64,000 nt of DNA, taken from Synechococcus sp. MW101C3. Lineage in GTDB: Bacteria; Cyanobacteriota; Cyanobacteriia; PCC-6307; Cyanobiaceae. Positions 1 through 7,828 of this stretch are shown piece after piece. Location: assembly GCF_002252635.1 (NCBI RefSeq), contig NZ_NQKX01000006.1:62001-126000 (forward strand), given 5' to 3'. A program made the position numbers and the translations under genes. Positions within the stretch are counted from its first letter, which is position 1; every line of letters begins with the position of its first letter. The notes below the pieces were generated by a model. It did not search any database. It saw only the letters and a program-made list of their open reading frames with translations, and was not told where the DNA came from.

Positions 1-585
1 TGCAAAGCTGTGGGTGTAAAGCTGCTGGCGTATACCAGCCTTCTGCACGCTGATGTGAGCCCGCTTCCGCTGGCGGCAGAACATCACCAGACGGAAATCC
101 TCCTGCAAGACTCTGGAGTTCCCCACGTTGTCTTGCGGCATGGCTGGTACACCGAGAACTATCTCGCGAGCATTCCGGCCGCCCTTGGCTACGGTGTCGT
201 GATGGGCTGCGCGGGTGAAGGCCGAATTGCTTCGGCAACGCGCGCTGATTACGCAGCTGCCGATGCTGCTGTGTTGCTGGCCGATGATCAGGCTGGCAAG
301 GTGTATGAATTGGCAGGTGATGAGGCTTACACGTTGACGGAGTTTGCGGACGAGCTCAGCCGGCAGGCTCACAAGCCGGTCTGCTATCAGAACATGTCTC
401 AGGCTGACTACAGCCAAGCGCTGGAAGGTGCCGGCTTCCCGCCGCCCTTTGCCATGATGCTGGCGGAGTCAGACACTGGCGCTGCTCAGGGTGGATTGTA
501 TGACGACAGCAGAACCTTGAGCAGACTGATCGGCCGTCCGACGACTCCACTCAGCACATCGATTCAAGCAACACTTCTCGCCTGA
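1..585 (+). CDS. QorB/YtfG-type NAD(P)H:quinone oxidoreductase, 5' end outside window
   Basis: The reading frame is open to the first base of the window, so the gene starts upstream and about 194 C-terminal residues are visible. The visible part follows E. coli quinone oxidoreductase 2 (QorB/YtfG, NmrA-like atypical SDR) closely: GVKLLAYTSLLHAD, LRHGWYTENYLAS, GRIASATRADYAAA and VYELAGDEAYTLTE are the family signatures. The missing part would be the N-terminal Rossmann GxxGxxG region. The likely role is NADPH-dependent reduction of quinones in the cytosol. Family assignment is secure; the substrate is not known from sequence. Confidence 0.82.
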   Translation, partial: CKAVGVKLLAYTSLLHADVSPLPLAAEHHQTEILLQDSGVPHVVLRHGWYTENYLASIPAALGYGVVMGCAGEGRIASATRADYAAADAAVLLADDQAGKVYELAGDEAYTLTEFADELSRQAHKPVCYQNMSQADYSQALEGAGFPPPFAMMLAESDTGAAQGGLYDDSRTLSRLIGRPTTPLSTSIQATLLA

Positions 586-805
586 CCAGCGACTCAAGTG
601 TAGACATCAGGCCTCTGCTCCTGGCGGCTAGCCTTCGGTTGTTCAGTGATTAACGAACAGTGCCGTCAGTGGAGGCATGGGCTTTACGCTGCGCTCTTGA
701 CCCGTGCAGCCGTGATCTCTGTGTGCTGCTTCACGCTTGCATGGCATTCAGGCACGCGCCGTCGACCCCGACGGGAGTGAATCGCGTAGCTAGCATCCAG
801 AGACT

Positions 806-1324
806 GTGTCAACCCTCTTTCCCGTGCCCGCACTGGAACCCGTTTCTGAAGACGAGGCCCGTTCAATCATCCTGGAGTGGGGACGTCTGCACGATCTGCA
901 GGTGGGGTTGTCTGCGTTCCTCCCTGTCATTGCCACGGATGGCTTCTACATGCGTTTTGGTGATAAGCAATGGGTTGGTTACGCGGATTTTGAAGCCCAC
1001 CAGATCGCGAAGAGAAGATTCTTCGATGAGATTCACGATTACACCTCCATCCATGTGGCGGTTCAGGAGCCTTTCACCATGGCCAGGACGGTGATGCTGT
1101 GGACCTATCGCCATCGCCCTGAGAACAGTCCAGCCAGCCAGCTCCTGAAGGCCCGCATTGAGCACACCTGGGAGTTTCGCCGTTGCCCCACGTCTGGACG
1201 TGCCTTCATGCAAGGGCATGTTGTTGATCGTTTCGAATACATCGATGGATTCAGGCCCGTCTCCGCTGAACAAGCGGCTCAGGGCGAAGACCCGCATCTT
1301 GATCCCCGTTGGACAACCCGCTGA
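806..1324 (+). CDS. Hypothetical protein, possible NTF2/SnoaL-like fold
   Basis: 172-aa soluble protein with a GTG start. There is no signal peptide or membrane segment. The pattern FLPVIATDGFYMRFGDKQWVG followed by a helical DFEAHQIAKRRFFDEIHDYTS and alternating strands (VAVQEPFTMARTVMLWTYRH, WEFRRCPTSGRAFMQGHVVDRF) resembles the cone-shaped NTF2-like fold of SnoaL-type proteins, but I cannot name a family. Codon usage is consistent with a real gene. It stands alone, with 220 bases upstream in which I see no gene. The fold assignment is inference. Confidence 0.6.
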   Translation: MSTLFPVPALEPVSEDEARSIILEWGRLHDLQVGLSAFLPVIATDGFYMRFGDKQWVGYADFEAHQIAKRRFFDEIHDYTSIHVAVQEPFTMARTVMLWTYRHRPENSPASQLLKARIEHTWEFRRCPTSGRAFMQGHVVDRFEYIDGFRPVSAEQAAQGEDPHLDPRWTTR

Positions 1325-1642
1325 TGGGCTGCCACGCACGAGCTGGCGATGTGAGTGGTGTGGACTTGCCGGCTGATGGCTCTGGCCGGCGCTGCTTCAG
1401 GCTTCTTTTGAGCCACTCGTTTCGCCATTACCTTCAATTCGGTGAACCCTGGGTGTCATTGGTGAGGTCATTTCAGGGGCTTTTCGGACGACGTCAGGCG
1501 GAAGGCTTGAGGCCATTGTTTGGATCTCGCTTCGGGGCAGACGAGGAGCCATGGTTCAAGTCATTTCTGGATTCAGGCTTGGAGTTTTTTGGCGTTGTCT
1601 CGGTGCGATGCCTGACTGCCGGCTCTAGGTGGTGACCTGCCG
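1325..1642. other. Intergenic stretch, no supported gene
   Basis: About 320 bases between two orphan genes. A plus-strand frame is open through 1309-1635, but it overlaps the end of the previous gene, lacks a convincing ribosome binding site and has a composition unlike a protein. I do not call it. No repeat or strong hairpin was noticed. Confidence 0.4.
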
Positions 1643-2092
1643 ATGACCCGCTTCATCCACATCACATCTGCGAAGTTCTCCATTCTTCCAGGAGAAGCTG
1701 ATCAGATCATCAACGAAGGCACCTATGGGAAGGCCCTGGCGGAGTATCTCACTGACAGACTGCGGGAACTTGGATACCTTGCTCCATTCTTCTGTTGTGA
1801 AGACTGGGGGTGGTGGGTGGAGTTGGCCGGCTACCCCTTCACCTTTGGCGTGTGTATTTATGGGCGTGCCTGTGCTGATGGCAGCCTGGAGCTCTACCTC
1901 GGCGATGGGGCTACTCCCACAAGACGGTGGAGTTGGCGTCGCTTTCGCTTCGTTAACACCGGTGCCGATGAAGCTGCCGGAACATTGCACAACGACCTGG
2001 TGGCTATCCTCTGCGCCGATCCCGATGTGCACGTGCATGCCACCGATCTGGATTCACCATTTTCCGACGAGGTTCTGATGCCACCTTGTTGA
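1643..2092 (+). CDS. Hypothetical protein, 149 aa
   Basis: ATG start with a purine-rich AGGTGG upstream. The product is a small acidic, aromatic-rich soluble protein; a central segment reads CCEDWGWWVELAGYPFTFGVCIYGR, which looks like a beta-sheet core, and two cysteines stand next to each other. No signal peptide or membrane helix. I do not recognise the family. A similar tryptophan-rich WGWWVE motif is seen in small uncharacterised bacterial proteins, some annotated near immunity-type genes, but there is no toxin neighbour here. Confidence 0.6.
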   Translation: MTRFIHITSAKFSILPGEADQIINEGTYGKALAEYLTDRLRELGYLAPFFCCEDWGWWVELAGYPFTFGVCIYGRACADGSLELYLGDGATPTRRWSWRRFRFVNTGADEAAGTLHNDLVAILCADPDVHVHATDLDSPFSDEVLMPPC

Positions 2093-2264
2093 CGGATCCG
2101 TGTGGCTTCTCGCTTCCACCGGTTCTTGTCTTTTTGGCATTCCGCAATGACCCTGAGCCTGGCCATCTCTGTTCCAGGTCCTGAGCCTCAGCAATGCTGT
2201 CGTGATCGCCATGCTTCAGCATGGAGACTGCCATGGATGAGGGGTTGCCGAAGGGTTCGCGCAG

Positions 2265-2405
2265 ATGGCGATCGCGTTGATTGGGTACCACTTCCCTGAC
2301 AGCAGAGAGGAGGATATTGGCTTGCTTGTTGCAGGCTGGTTGCTCGCTGTCTTTCTTGCAAGCGTTGGGGCCAGCCTCTATAACAAGACTGTTGATAAGT
2401 CCTAG
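2265..2405 (+). CDS. Small single-span membrane protein, 46 aa
   Basis: Short reading frame starting MAIALIGYHFPDSREED and continuing into one hydrophobic helix (IGLLVAGWLLAVFLASVGASLY) with a short basic/polar tail NKTVDKS. The arrangement of a soluble acidic N-terminus, one membrane span and a lysine-containing tail is typical of genuine small cyanobacterial membrane proteins. The frame is open back to about 2241, so an earlier GTG or TTG start is possible. There is no recognised family, and support is limited to the protein-like composition. Confidence 0.4.
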   Translation: MAIALIGYHFPDSREEDIGLLVAGWLLAVFLASVGASLYNKTVDKS

Positions 2406-2575
2406 ATGGGAATGCAGGCACACGTCTCGGTCGGCGACATTGACGATGATGAAGAGGAGCGTCCTTTGTCGTCCAGGCCGGAGCGCTTGCCGCCGGCTGG
2501 CTTCACGAGGGGCGTCCGTGTGGGTATGCCCTTGCTCCCAGCTTCAGGCCCAGACCTTCACCTGCAGGTTTCTCC

Positions 2576-3205
2576 ATGGAAATCGGCCTTCTTGTGTTTC
2601 CTCAGGTTGAAGAGCTCGATGTGATCGGCCCATGGGAGATGTTCTCGCTCTGGAAGCAGCATGACGGTGGCCCCAGCAGTTGCCTCACCGTGGCGGAGCG
2701 GCTGGAGCCGGTGGTCTGCGCCAATGGCCTGTCGATCAATCCGCATGTGTCCTTCGAGGCGTGCCCAGCACTCGATGTCTTGCTGGTACCGGGCGGCCAG
2801 GGAACCCGCGTAGAAGTGTTCAACACTTGCCTGCTGGAGTTCGTGGCGGAGCAGGCCCGCTCTTGTCAGGCGGTGTTGTCCGTATGCACCGGTGCTTTTC
2901 TGCTGCAGGCGGCGGGGCTGCTCGCCGGCAAGCGAGCCACCACTCACTGGGCCTCGCTGGATCGTTTGCGTGCCTTTGGCGATGTGGAGGTGGTGGAGGA
3001 GCGATTCACCCGGGATGGAATGATCTGGTGTTCTGCGGGTGTTTCTGCTGGTATTGATCTCACGCTGCGCTTCATTGCTGAGGTGGCGGGTGAGGAGGTG
3101 GCCGGCAAGGTGCAGTTCGATGCCGAGTACTTCCCATCGGGTGTTGTTTATGGCCATGCCCACAGTGATGATCAAGCTCCGGATTATCTCCGGAAAACTG
3201 ACTGA
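2576..3205 (+). CDS. DJ-1/PfpI family protein, isonitrile hydratase-like
   Basis: 209-aa cytosolic protein of the DJ-1/PfpI (class I glutamine amidotransferase-like) superfamily. It opens with the family's first strand and the LDVIGPWEMF motif. The nucleophile elbow is SVCTGAFLLQAAGLL, with the conserved Cys. It is followed by GKRATTHWA, as in isonitrile hydratase (InhA) and the sensory domain of AraC-type regulators. No C-terminal helix-turn-helix is present, so it is the stand-alone form. The length fits the family. The reaction may be isonitrile hydration or a glyoxalase/deglycase-type activity; sequence alone cannot decide. Confidence 0.85.
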   Translation: MEIGLLVFPQVEELDVIGPWEMFSLWKQHDGGPSSCLTVAERLEPVVCANGLSINPHVSFEACPALDVLLVPGGQGTRVEVFNTCLLEFVAEQARSCQAVLSVCTGAFLLQAAGLLAGKRATTHWASLDRLRAFGDVEVVEERFTRDGMIWCSAGVSAGIDLTLRFIAEVAGEEVAGKVQFDAEYFPSGVVYGHAHSDDQAPDYLRKTD

Positions 3206-3705
3206 CTGGCTGCTTCTCGTCAAACCAGCTCTGTTCCCTGGAACCATTCCCGTCGTGCGAGGTGCAGGTGGCCATGCCATTCCTATTGAGCTTCATCCTT
3301 CGCAGATGGGAGGTTCGTAACATCTTGAGTAGCCTCCTTGCGGTTGGCCACGGGGTCGCCCCCGGTTGGCTGCGGCTCGGTCAAAGGTTGGTCACCTGTT
3401 GGCTGGAGGATGGCCACGGGGAGGCCAGGGGGTATCGCCCCTGGGCACACTCAGGACGTCCTGACACAGGATTGGCTCCTGGTTTTGACCTCAGATGAGG
3501 TTTCTGGCTTTGGTCTCCTGATGCGCTTTCATGAGCTCCCTTCAGGGTGATCGCCAGAGCTGGCTCACCTCCTGCGGCCTCTTGTCTGGATCGCTACAGC
3601 ACCCCAGGCCCGCGCCTCAGGTCCGGCTTCTACGTGAGCCCGGTGAGGGCTGGGATTAGGGTCTAGGCCGGCAGACTTCTTTCCTCTCTTGACCAGCAGC
3701 GGCTG
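3206..3705. other. 500-base leader/intergenic region upstream of the BASS transporter
   Basis: No convincing gene. It contains a 7-bp perfect hairpin at 3425-3444 (CCAGGGG/CCCCTGG), a 14-bp perfect palindrome TCAGGACGTCCTGA at 3451-3464, a repeated GGCCACGGGG word (near 3347 and 3413) and the nested stem-loop described separately at 3623-3671. A plus-strand frame is open across 3338-3550, but I see no start signal for it. Confidence 0.5.
3623..3671 (+). promoter_or_regulatory. Candidate structured leader of the BASS transporter gene
   Basis: An outer stem CCGGC (3623-3627) can pair with GCCGG (3667-3671). Between them an inner hairpin AGCCC-GGTGA-GGGCT (3637-3651) is perfect. The structure ends 34 bases before the transporter ATG. 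The layout is compatible with a cis-regulatory RNA or merely with a terminator of an upstream transcript. It does not match any riboswitch consensus I can recall. Confidence 0.3.
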
Positions 3706-4581
3706 ATGCAGAGCACCATCTTCACGGCGGTTCTGCTGCCGCTTGCGTTGGCGATCGTGATGCTGGGCATGGGGCTCAGTCTGGTAGCTGAGGATTTTCA
3801 GCGCATCACACGTGATCCCAAGGCTGTGGCCATCGGTACGTTGTGCCAGCTCCTGGTGTTGCCGCTGATCGGCGTTCTTGTGGCCCTGGTGGTGCCCATG
3901 CAGCCGACGATTGCGGTGGGTCTGATTGTGTTGACGCTCTGTCCTGGTGGCCCCTCCTCCAACCTGCTCACCTATCTGGCGCGGGGTGATGTGGCGTTGT
4001 CGGTCACTCTCACGGCCGTGAGCAGCATCCTCACTGTGTTCACGATTCCGCTGTTCACCAACCTGGCACTGCAGCATTTTCTCAACGCGCAGGCGGCGAT
4101 TTCCCTGCCAATTGGATCCACCATGCTGCAGATCTTCCTGATCACCCTCTTGCCTACAGCGATCGGCATGATCATTCGCCGGCGCTTCCCCAGAACGGCG
4201 CGACGTCTCGAGCCGCACATGAGCCGCCTGGCGGCGGGGCTGCTGGCGCTCATCATTGTGCTGTTGCTCGCGCGGGAGGGCACCAGGCTGCCGGGCTTCC
4301 TGGCGCAGGTGGGCCTCGCTGTGCTGATGCTCAACCTGCTGGCGATGCTGGCGGGTTTCTTCACTGGCCGTCTGTTTCGTCTGCCCCCAGCTCAGCGGAT
4401 CTGCCTGGCGATCGAGGTGGGCCTCCAGAACGGCACGCTGGCGATCGCCATCACCGCCGGCCTGCTCAACAGCCCGGAGATGGCGATACCAGCCGCCGTC
4501 TACAGCCTGTTGATGTATGTCACCGGTTTCGGCGCCATTGTCTATGGCCGTCGCAGCAGCGCAGCACGCGCTGCCCGCTGA
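3706..4581 (+). CDS. BASS-family (bile acid:sodium symporter-like) transporter
   Basis: 291-aa inner-membrane protein with nine to ten hydrophobic segments. Family landmarks are GMGLSLVAEDF near the N-terminus, LTLCPGGPSSNLLTYLARGD (crossover region around residue 75-95), SILTVFTIPL, and the C-terminal EVGLQNGTLAIAI repeat. This is the BASS/SBF fold that moves organic anions with Na+. In bacteria and plastids the substrates include pyruvate, pantoate and 2-keto acids. The exact substrate cannot be read from sequence. A structured leader lies directly upstream. Confidence 0.9.
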   Translation: MQSTIFTAVLLPLALAIVMLGMGLSLVAEDFQRITRDPKAVAIGTLCQLLVLPLIGVLVALVVPMQPTIAVGLIVLTLCPGGPSSNLLTYLARGDVALSVTLTAVSSILTVFTIPLFTNLALQHFLNAQAAISLPIGSTMLQIFLITLLPTAIGMIIRRRFPRTARRLEPHMSRLAAGLLALIIVLLLAREGTRLPGFLAQVGLAVLMLNLLAMLAGFFTGRLFRLPPAQRICLAIEVGLQNGTLAIAITAGLLNSPEMAIPAAVYSLLMYVTGFGAIVYGRRSSAARAAR

Positions 4582-4796
4582 ATGAATGGCTTGCTGCAGG
4601 AAGGTTTCGTGCACGAATGGCATGCTGAAACAATGGTCCGCTCAGTGACTATCCCGCGAGGGGGATGGACTTGGAAAGGCTCCCCGCTCCTTCCCGCCAC
4701 CAGATGCTCTTGCCTCTACGCCTTCATCAGTGCTGTATCCGCAACGCATGAGCAGGTCATCCGCTCTGCATCAACTGAATACCTCCCAGCTGACCA

Positions 4797-5134
4797 CGCG
4801 ATGAACATCGGCGGCACCTGTAGTTCCCCTGGCCGGGCGGATTGACGAGCCTGGCCGCTTAGCTGTGCAGTGCCACTTGGAACACCACGAGCACATCAAC
4901 GGAAGTAGATGCCCTGACGCCCTGCCAGGCAATCAATTGTTGATGGAAGACAGGATCCTGGCTGTGGCCGACGTGGTCGAGACGATGTGTTTCCACCGGT
5001 CCTACCGTGCAGGCTTGGGCCCCACTGCCGCTGTCGAGGAGATCACCCACCACCGCGGTGTTCTCTACGACCCGGAGGTGACGGATGCCTCCCTGGTGTT
5101 GTTCAATGACAAGGGATACCGCTGCCCGAGCTGA
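4797..5134 (+). pseudogene. Decayed HD-GYP domain (RpfG-type c-di-GMP phosphodiesterase) remnant
   Basis: The frame at 4865-5134 reads HHEHINGSRCPDALPG, then EDRILAVADVVETMCFHRSYRAGLG, then TAAVEEITHHRGVLYDPEV. This is the second half of an HD-GYP domain, where the norm is HHExxDGSGYPxGL, RILAVADVVEAM and RPYR. The signature GYP has become RCP. Just upstream the same frame reads IDEPGRLA, matching the IL-KPGRLS segment. A neighbouring frame gives HAMNIGGTCSSP, matching HDIGKI-VPAE. So the metal-binding HD half is missing, a frameshift separates two pieces, and about 30 codons are deleted between PGRL and HHE. There is no sign of the receiver or PAS domain that normally precedes it. Confidence 0.75.
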
Positions 5135-5207
5135 AGGCTGCGTTCCAACGCCGACAACCGCCAGAACAGGACGCCTTCTTTCCGCCGCCTGACCCTGGTG
5201 GCTTCGG

Positions 5208-5579
5208 CTAACGCAGCGAATGCAGCCCGATTGGGTTGCCCTCCGTGTCGATGACCACAGAGATGAAGCCGAAGTTGCCGATCGCCATCTTCGGCCGGCA
5301 CACCGTGCCGCCAGCGGGCACCACGCGGCTTTCCTCCACCGCGCAATCGTCGCAATTGAAATACACCATCGTGCCGCCTTTCCCCGGTTCGCACCCCGCC
5401 ATCTTCATCAGTGCCCCACCGGCGCCCACCTGCCCGTCATCCATCGGGAAGCACCAGTAGGCCATCTCTGGGTTGGAGAAGTCCTGGAATTCCACCTGGA
5501 ACACGGCCGTATAGAACGCTTTGGCACGCTCGATGTCGTGGACGTTCAGCTCAAACCAGGTGACCGGATTCGACGCCAT
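5208..5579 (-). CDS. VOC (glyoxalase/bleomycin-resistance-like) family protein
   Basis: 123-aa soluble protein with the vicinal-oxygen-chelate fold: VTWFELNVHDIERAKAFYTAVF at the N-terminus, AYWCFPMDDGQVGAGGALMK, MVYFNCDDCAVEESRVVPAGG, and the C-terminal GFISVVIDTEGNPIGLHS. This is the short single-module form found in many bacteria (COG3324-like, 'predicted enzyme related to lactoylglutathione lyase'). Substrate unknown. It is transcribed divergently from mtnA, with 142 bases between the two starts. Confidence 0.85.
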   Translation of the reverse strand: MASNPVTWFELNVHDIERAKAFYTAVFQVEFQDFSNPEMAYWCFPMDDGQVGAGGALMKMAGCEPGKGGTMVYFNCDDCAVEESRVVPAGGTVCRPKMAIGNFGFISVVIDTEGNPIGLHSLR

Positions 5580-5721
5580 GGCCTGGAGGGATGGGTTTCG
5601 CCGATTTTAGGTTGGTTTTCTGATCATTTCCTGCCGTGGTGTTCTGGCTCACGTCCCCGCCCGGCGCCGCTGGGCAGCAGGGCGAAACAATGGGGCCGAT
5701 GCCTGCACCCCCCGCACCTCC

Positions 5722-6840
5722 ATGAACATCGACGGCAGGCCCTGGCGCACCATCTGGCTGGAGGATGGCGGCCGCTCGGTCGGTGTGATCGACCAGACCC
5801 TGCTGCCGCACCGCTTCGTGACCCGCTCGCTCACCAGCGTCGAGGAGGCGGCCGAGGCGATCGTCACCATGGTGGTGCGGGGGGCTCCCCTGATCGGCGT
5901 CACCGGGGCCTACGGGCTGATGCTGGCCCTGCAGGCCGACCCCTCCGATGCCTCCCTGGCCGCGGCCTTCGAGCGCCTCGATGCCACCCGCCCCACCGCC
6001 ATCAACCTGCGCTGGGCCCTGGAACGGGTGCGGGCCCAGGTGTTGCCTCTGGCGGCGGAGCAGCGCGCCGAGGCGGCCAAGGCCGAGGCGGCCGCCATCG
6101 CCGAGGAGGACGTGGCCATGTGCGAGGCGATCGGCGACCACGGCCTGCGCCTGTTCCAGGAGATCGCCGCCAGCCGCCCCGAGGAGCGCCGCGGCCAGCC
6201 CCTGAACGTGCTCACCCACTGCAATGCCGGCTGGCTGGCCACGGTCGACTGGGGCACGGCCCTGGCGCCGATCTACAAGGCGCACCGCTCCGGCCTGCCG
6301 ATCCACGTGTGGGTTGACGAGACCCGCCCCCGCAACCAGGGGGCCAGCCTGACGGCCTTCGAGCTGGGCCGGGAGGGGGTGCCCCACACCGTGATCGTCG
6401 ACAACGCCGGCGGGCATCTGATGCAGCACGGCCAGGTGGATGCGGTGATCGTCGGCACCGACCGCACCACCCGCTGCGGCGATGTCTGCAACAAGATCGG
6501 CACCTACCTCAAGGCCCTGGCCGCCCACGACAACGGCGTGCCCTTCTACGTGGCCCTGCCCGCCTCCACCATCGACTGGTCGATCGCCGACGGGGTGGCC
6601 GAGATCCCGATCGAGGCCCGCTCCCCCCTGGAGGTGACCCGCATCGCCGGCAAGCCCGCCGCAGGGGAGCCCACCAGCGTGCAGCTGGTGCCCGATGGCA
6701 GCGACGGCTTCAACCCCGCCTTTGATGTCACCCCCGCCCGGCTGGTGACGGCCCTGATCACCGAGCGGGGCGTGGCGCCGGCCAGCGAGGCGGGCCTCCA
6801 GGCCCTCTATGCCGCCTCGGTGGCGGTGGCCGCGGGTTGA
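5722..6840 (+). CDS. mtnA: S-methyl-5-thioribose-1-phosphate isomerase
   Basis: 372 aa, normal for MtnA. It converts methylthioribose-1-phosphate to methylthioribulose-1-phosphate in the methionine salvage pathway, in the cytosol. The catalytic Cys lies in [11 protein letters not shown] at residue 167 and the catalytic Asp in [19 protein letters not shown] at residue 247. Their 80-residue spacing equals that of the B. subtilis enzyme. The N-terminal [13 protein letters not shown] loop is also intact. No other salvage gene is adjacent. Confidence 0.95.
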   Translation: MNIDGRPWRTIWLEDGGRSVGVIDQTLLPHRFVTRSLTSVEEAAEAIVTMVVRGAPLIGVTGAYGLMLALQADPSDASLAAAFERLDATRPTAINLRWALERVRAQVLPLAAEQRAEAAKAEAAAIAEEDVAMCEAIGDHGLRLFQEIAASRPEERRGQPLNVLTHCNAGWLATVDWGTALAPIYKAHRSGLPIHVWVDETRPRNQGASLTAFELGREGVPHTVIVDNAGGHLMQHGQVDAVIVGTDRTTRCGDVCNKIGTYLKALAAHDNGVPFYVALPASTIDWSIADGVAEIPIEARSPLEVTRIAGKPAAGEPTSVQLVPDGSDGFNPAFDVTPARLVTALITERGVAPASEAGLQALYAASVAVAAG

Positions 6841-6860
6841 GCAGCTGCCCGTCGCTCGAT

Positions 6861-7280
6861 TCAGAGCGAGGGCCGCAGCAGGCTGATGGGTTCACCGGCG
6901 CCGTCCGGTCGGACCGTCAGGGTGGAGTAGGTCCAGGTGCCGGCGCTCTGGCGGGCCTCCACGTACAGGGTGCCGTTGCCCCTGGACCCCTGCAGGGGAA
7001 TGGCCAGGTTGGCCTGGCCCGTGCCACCGGAAAGATTGACGCTGCCGGACACCAGCAAGCCCCCATTGATCGGGGCGCCCAGCCGACTGATCACCACCGG
7101 ATCCTTCTGGGCCTTGGCCAGGGCCTGCTGGTAGGGCGTGGTCGATTTGATCAGCCCGAACACGAGGCCGACGATCAGAGCGATGAAGCCGGCAAGCCCG
7201 GCCACCCCCGTGAGGCAGCCGGCCGGCACCAGCCATTTCCAGTTGCGGGCCCACCAGTTGGGGGCTGGCTTGCTGTCCAT
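6861..7280 (-). CDS. Coa1/Tim21-like (DUF1783) membrane protein
   Basis: 139 aa: an aromatic N-terminus NWWARNWKWLVP, one strong membrane helix (about residues 17-45) and a periplasmic/lumenal beta domain. The domain starts YQQALAKAQKDPVVISRLGAPI and contains GLLVSGSVNLSGGTGQANLAIPLQGSRGNG, the pattern of bacterial Coa1-family proteins, named after the yeast cytochrome oxidase assembly factor. Bacterial members have no proven role. It lies 24 bases downstream of a secreted-protein gene on the same strand, so the two are probably co-transcribed. Confidence 0.75.
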   Translation of the reverse strand: MDSKPAPNWWARNWKWLVPAGCLTGVAGLAGFIALIVGLVFGLIKSTTPYQQALAKAQKDPVVISRLGAPINGGLLVSGSVNLSGGTGQANLAIPLQGSRGNGTLYVEARQSAGTWTYSTLTVRPDGAGEPISLLRPSL

Positions 7281-7304
7281 GGGGCCACTCTGGTCCTTGA
7301 CCCC

Positions 7305-7733
7305 TCAGAGCCCTTCGAAGCGGACGTTGAGGTTCAGCTGGTTGGGGCCGAGGGCGGTGGCCTGAAGCACCAGGGCGGCCGCCTTGCCCTCGGCGGTGCC
7401 ATCCACTTTGGTGCCCGCCGGCGGATCCAGCACCAGGTTGAAGCCCCACGGGCCCACCACGGTGTTGATCTTGCGCTCGCTGTAGCCCTGCTTGGCCAGG
7501 GAGGCCTTCACCTTGGCGAGCAGCTCGTCCGGCTTGCCGGGCAGCTGGGTGTTGAGGCTGGTCTGGCCGATGGCGTTCGCGGCGAACAGGCTGGCGGCCG
7601 GCTTGGGCAGCGGCAGTGACAGGCCCTTGAGCAGGGATCCGGCCGGGGTGGCCAGGGCGGCTCCGCCGACCAGGGCGCCGGCTCCCACCAGCAGGGAGGT
7701 GGAGAAGGCCAGCAGACGGGGACGCCAGTCCAT
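7305..7733 (-). CDS. Secreted hypothetical protein, 142 aa
   Basis: I start it at the internal ATG giving MDWRPRLLAFSTSLLVGAGALVGGAALATPAG, a clean signal peptide; the upstream extension MHCCREEQA looks unnatural. The mature part is a small domain with LPGKPDELLAKVKASLAKQGYSERKINTVVGPWGFNLVLDPPAG, which has the look of a compact alpha/beta exported domain found in cyanobacteria. Family not recognised. The Coa1-like gene follows 24 bases downstream. Confidence 0.65.
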   Translation of the reverse strand: MDWRPRLLAFSTSLLVGAGALVGGAALATPAGSLLKGLSLPLPKPAASLFAANAIGQTSLNTQLPGKPDELLAKVKASLAKQGYSERKINTVVGPWGFNLVLDPPAGTKVDGTAEGKAAALVLQATALGPNQLNLNVRFEGL

Positions 7734-7828
7734 GGCTTGTTCTTCGCGGCAGCAGTGCAACCGTACCCCGATTCAGCCGGGCTGGCTGCGGCGAGAATGC
7801 AGTCCCCCGCCACTGCCGCTCCGCCGCC

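Noticed and set aside
1309-1635. 108-codon plus-strand frame in the gap before the 149-aa gene
   Set aside because: Overlaps the end of the upstream gene, lacks a ribosome binding site and shows no protein-like pattern.
3206-3705. A named riboswitch (cobalamin, Na+, Li+) upstream of the BASS gene
   Set aside because: The stems are real but none of the conserved consensus blocks I know is recognisable, so I do not name one.
3565-4623. Minus-strand 352-codon frame opposite the BASS transporter
   Set aside because: His/Gln-rich low-complexity product typical of the antisense of a high-GC membrane protein gene.
4582-4845. 87-codon frame directly after the BASS stop
   Set aside because: No family and odd composition; its 3' end only coincides with the frameshifted HD-GYP remnant.
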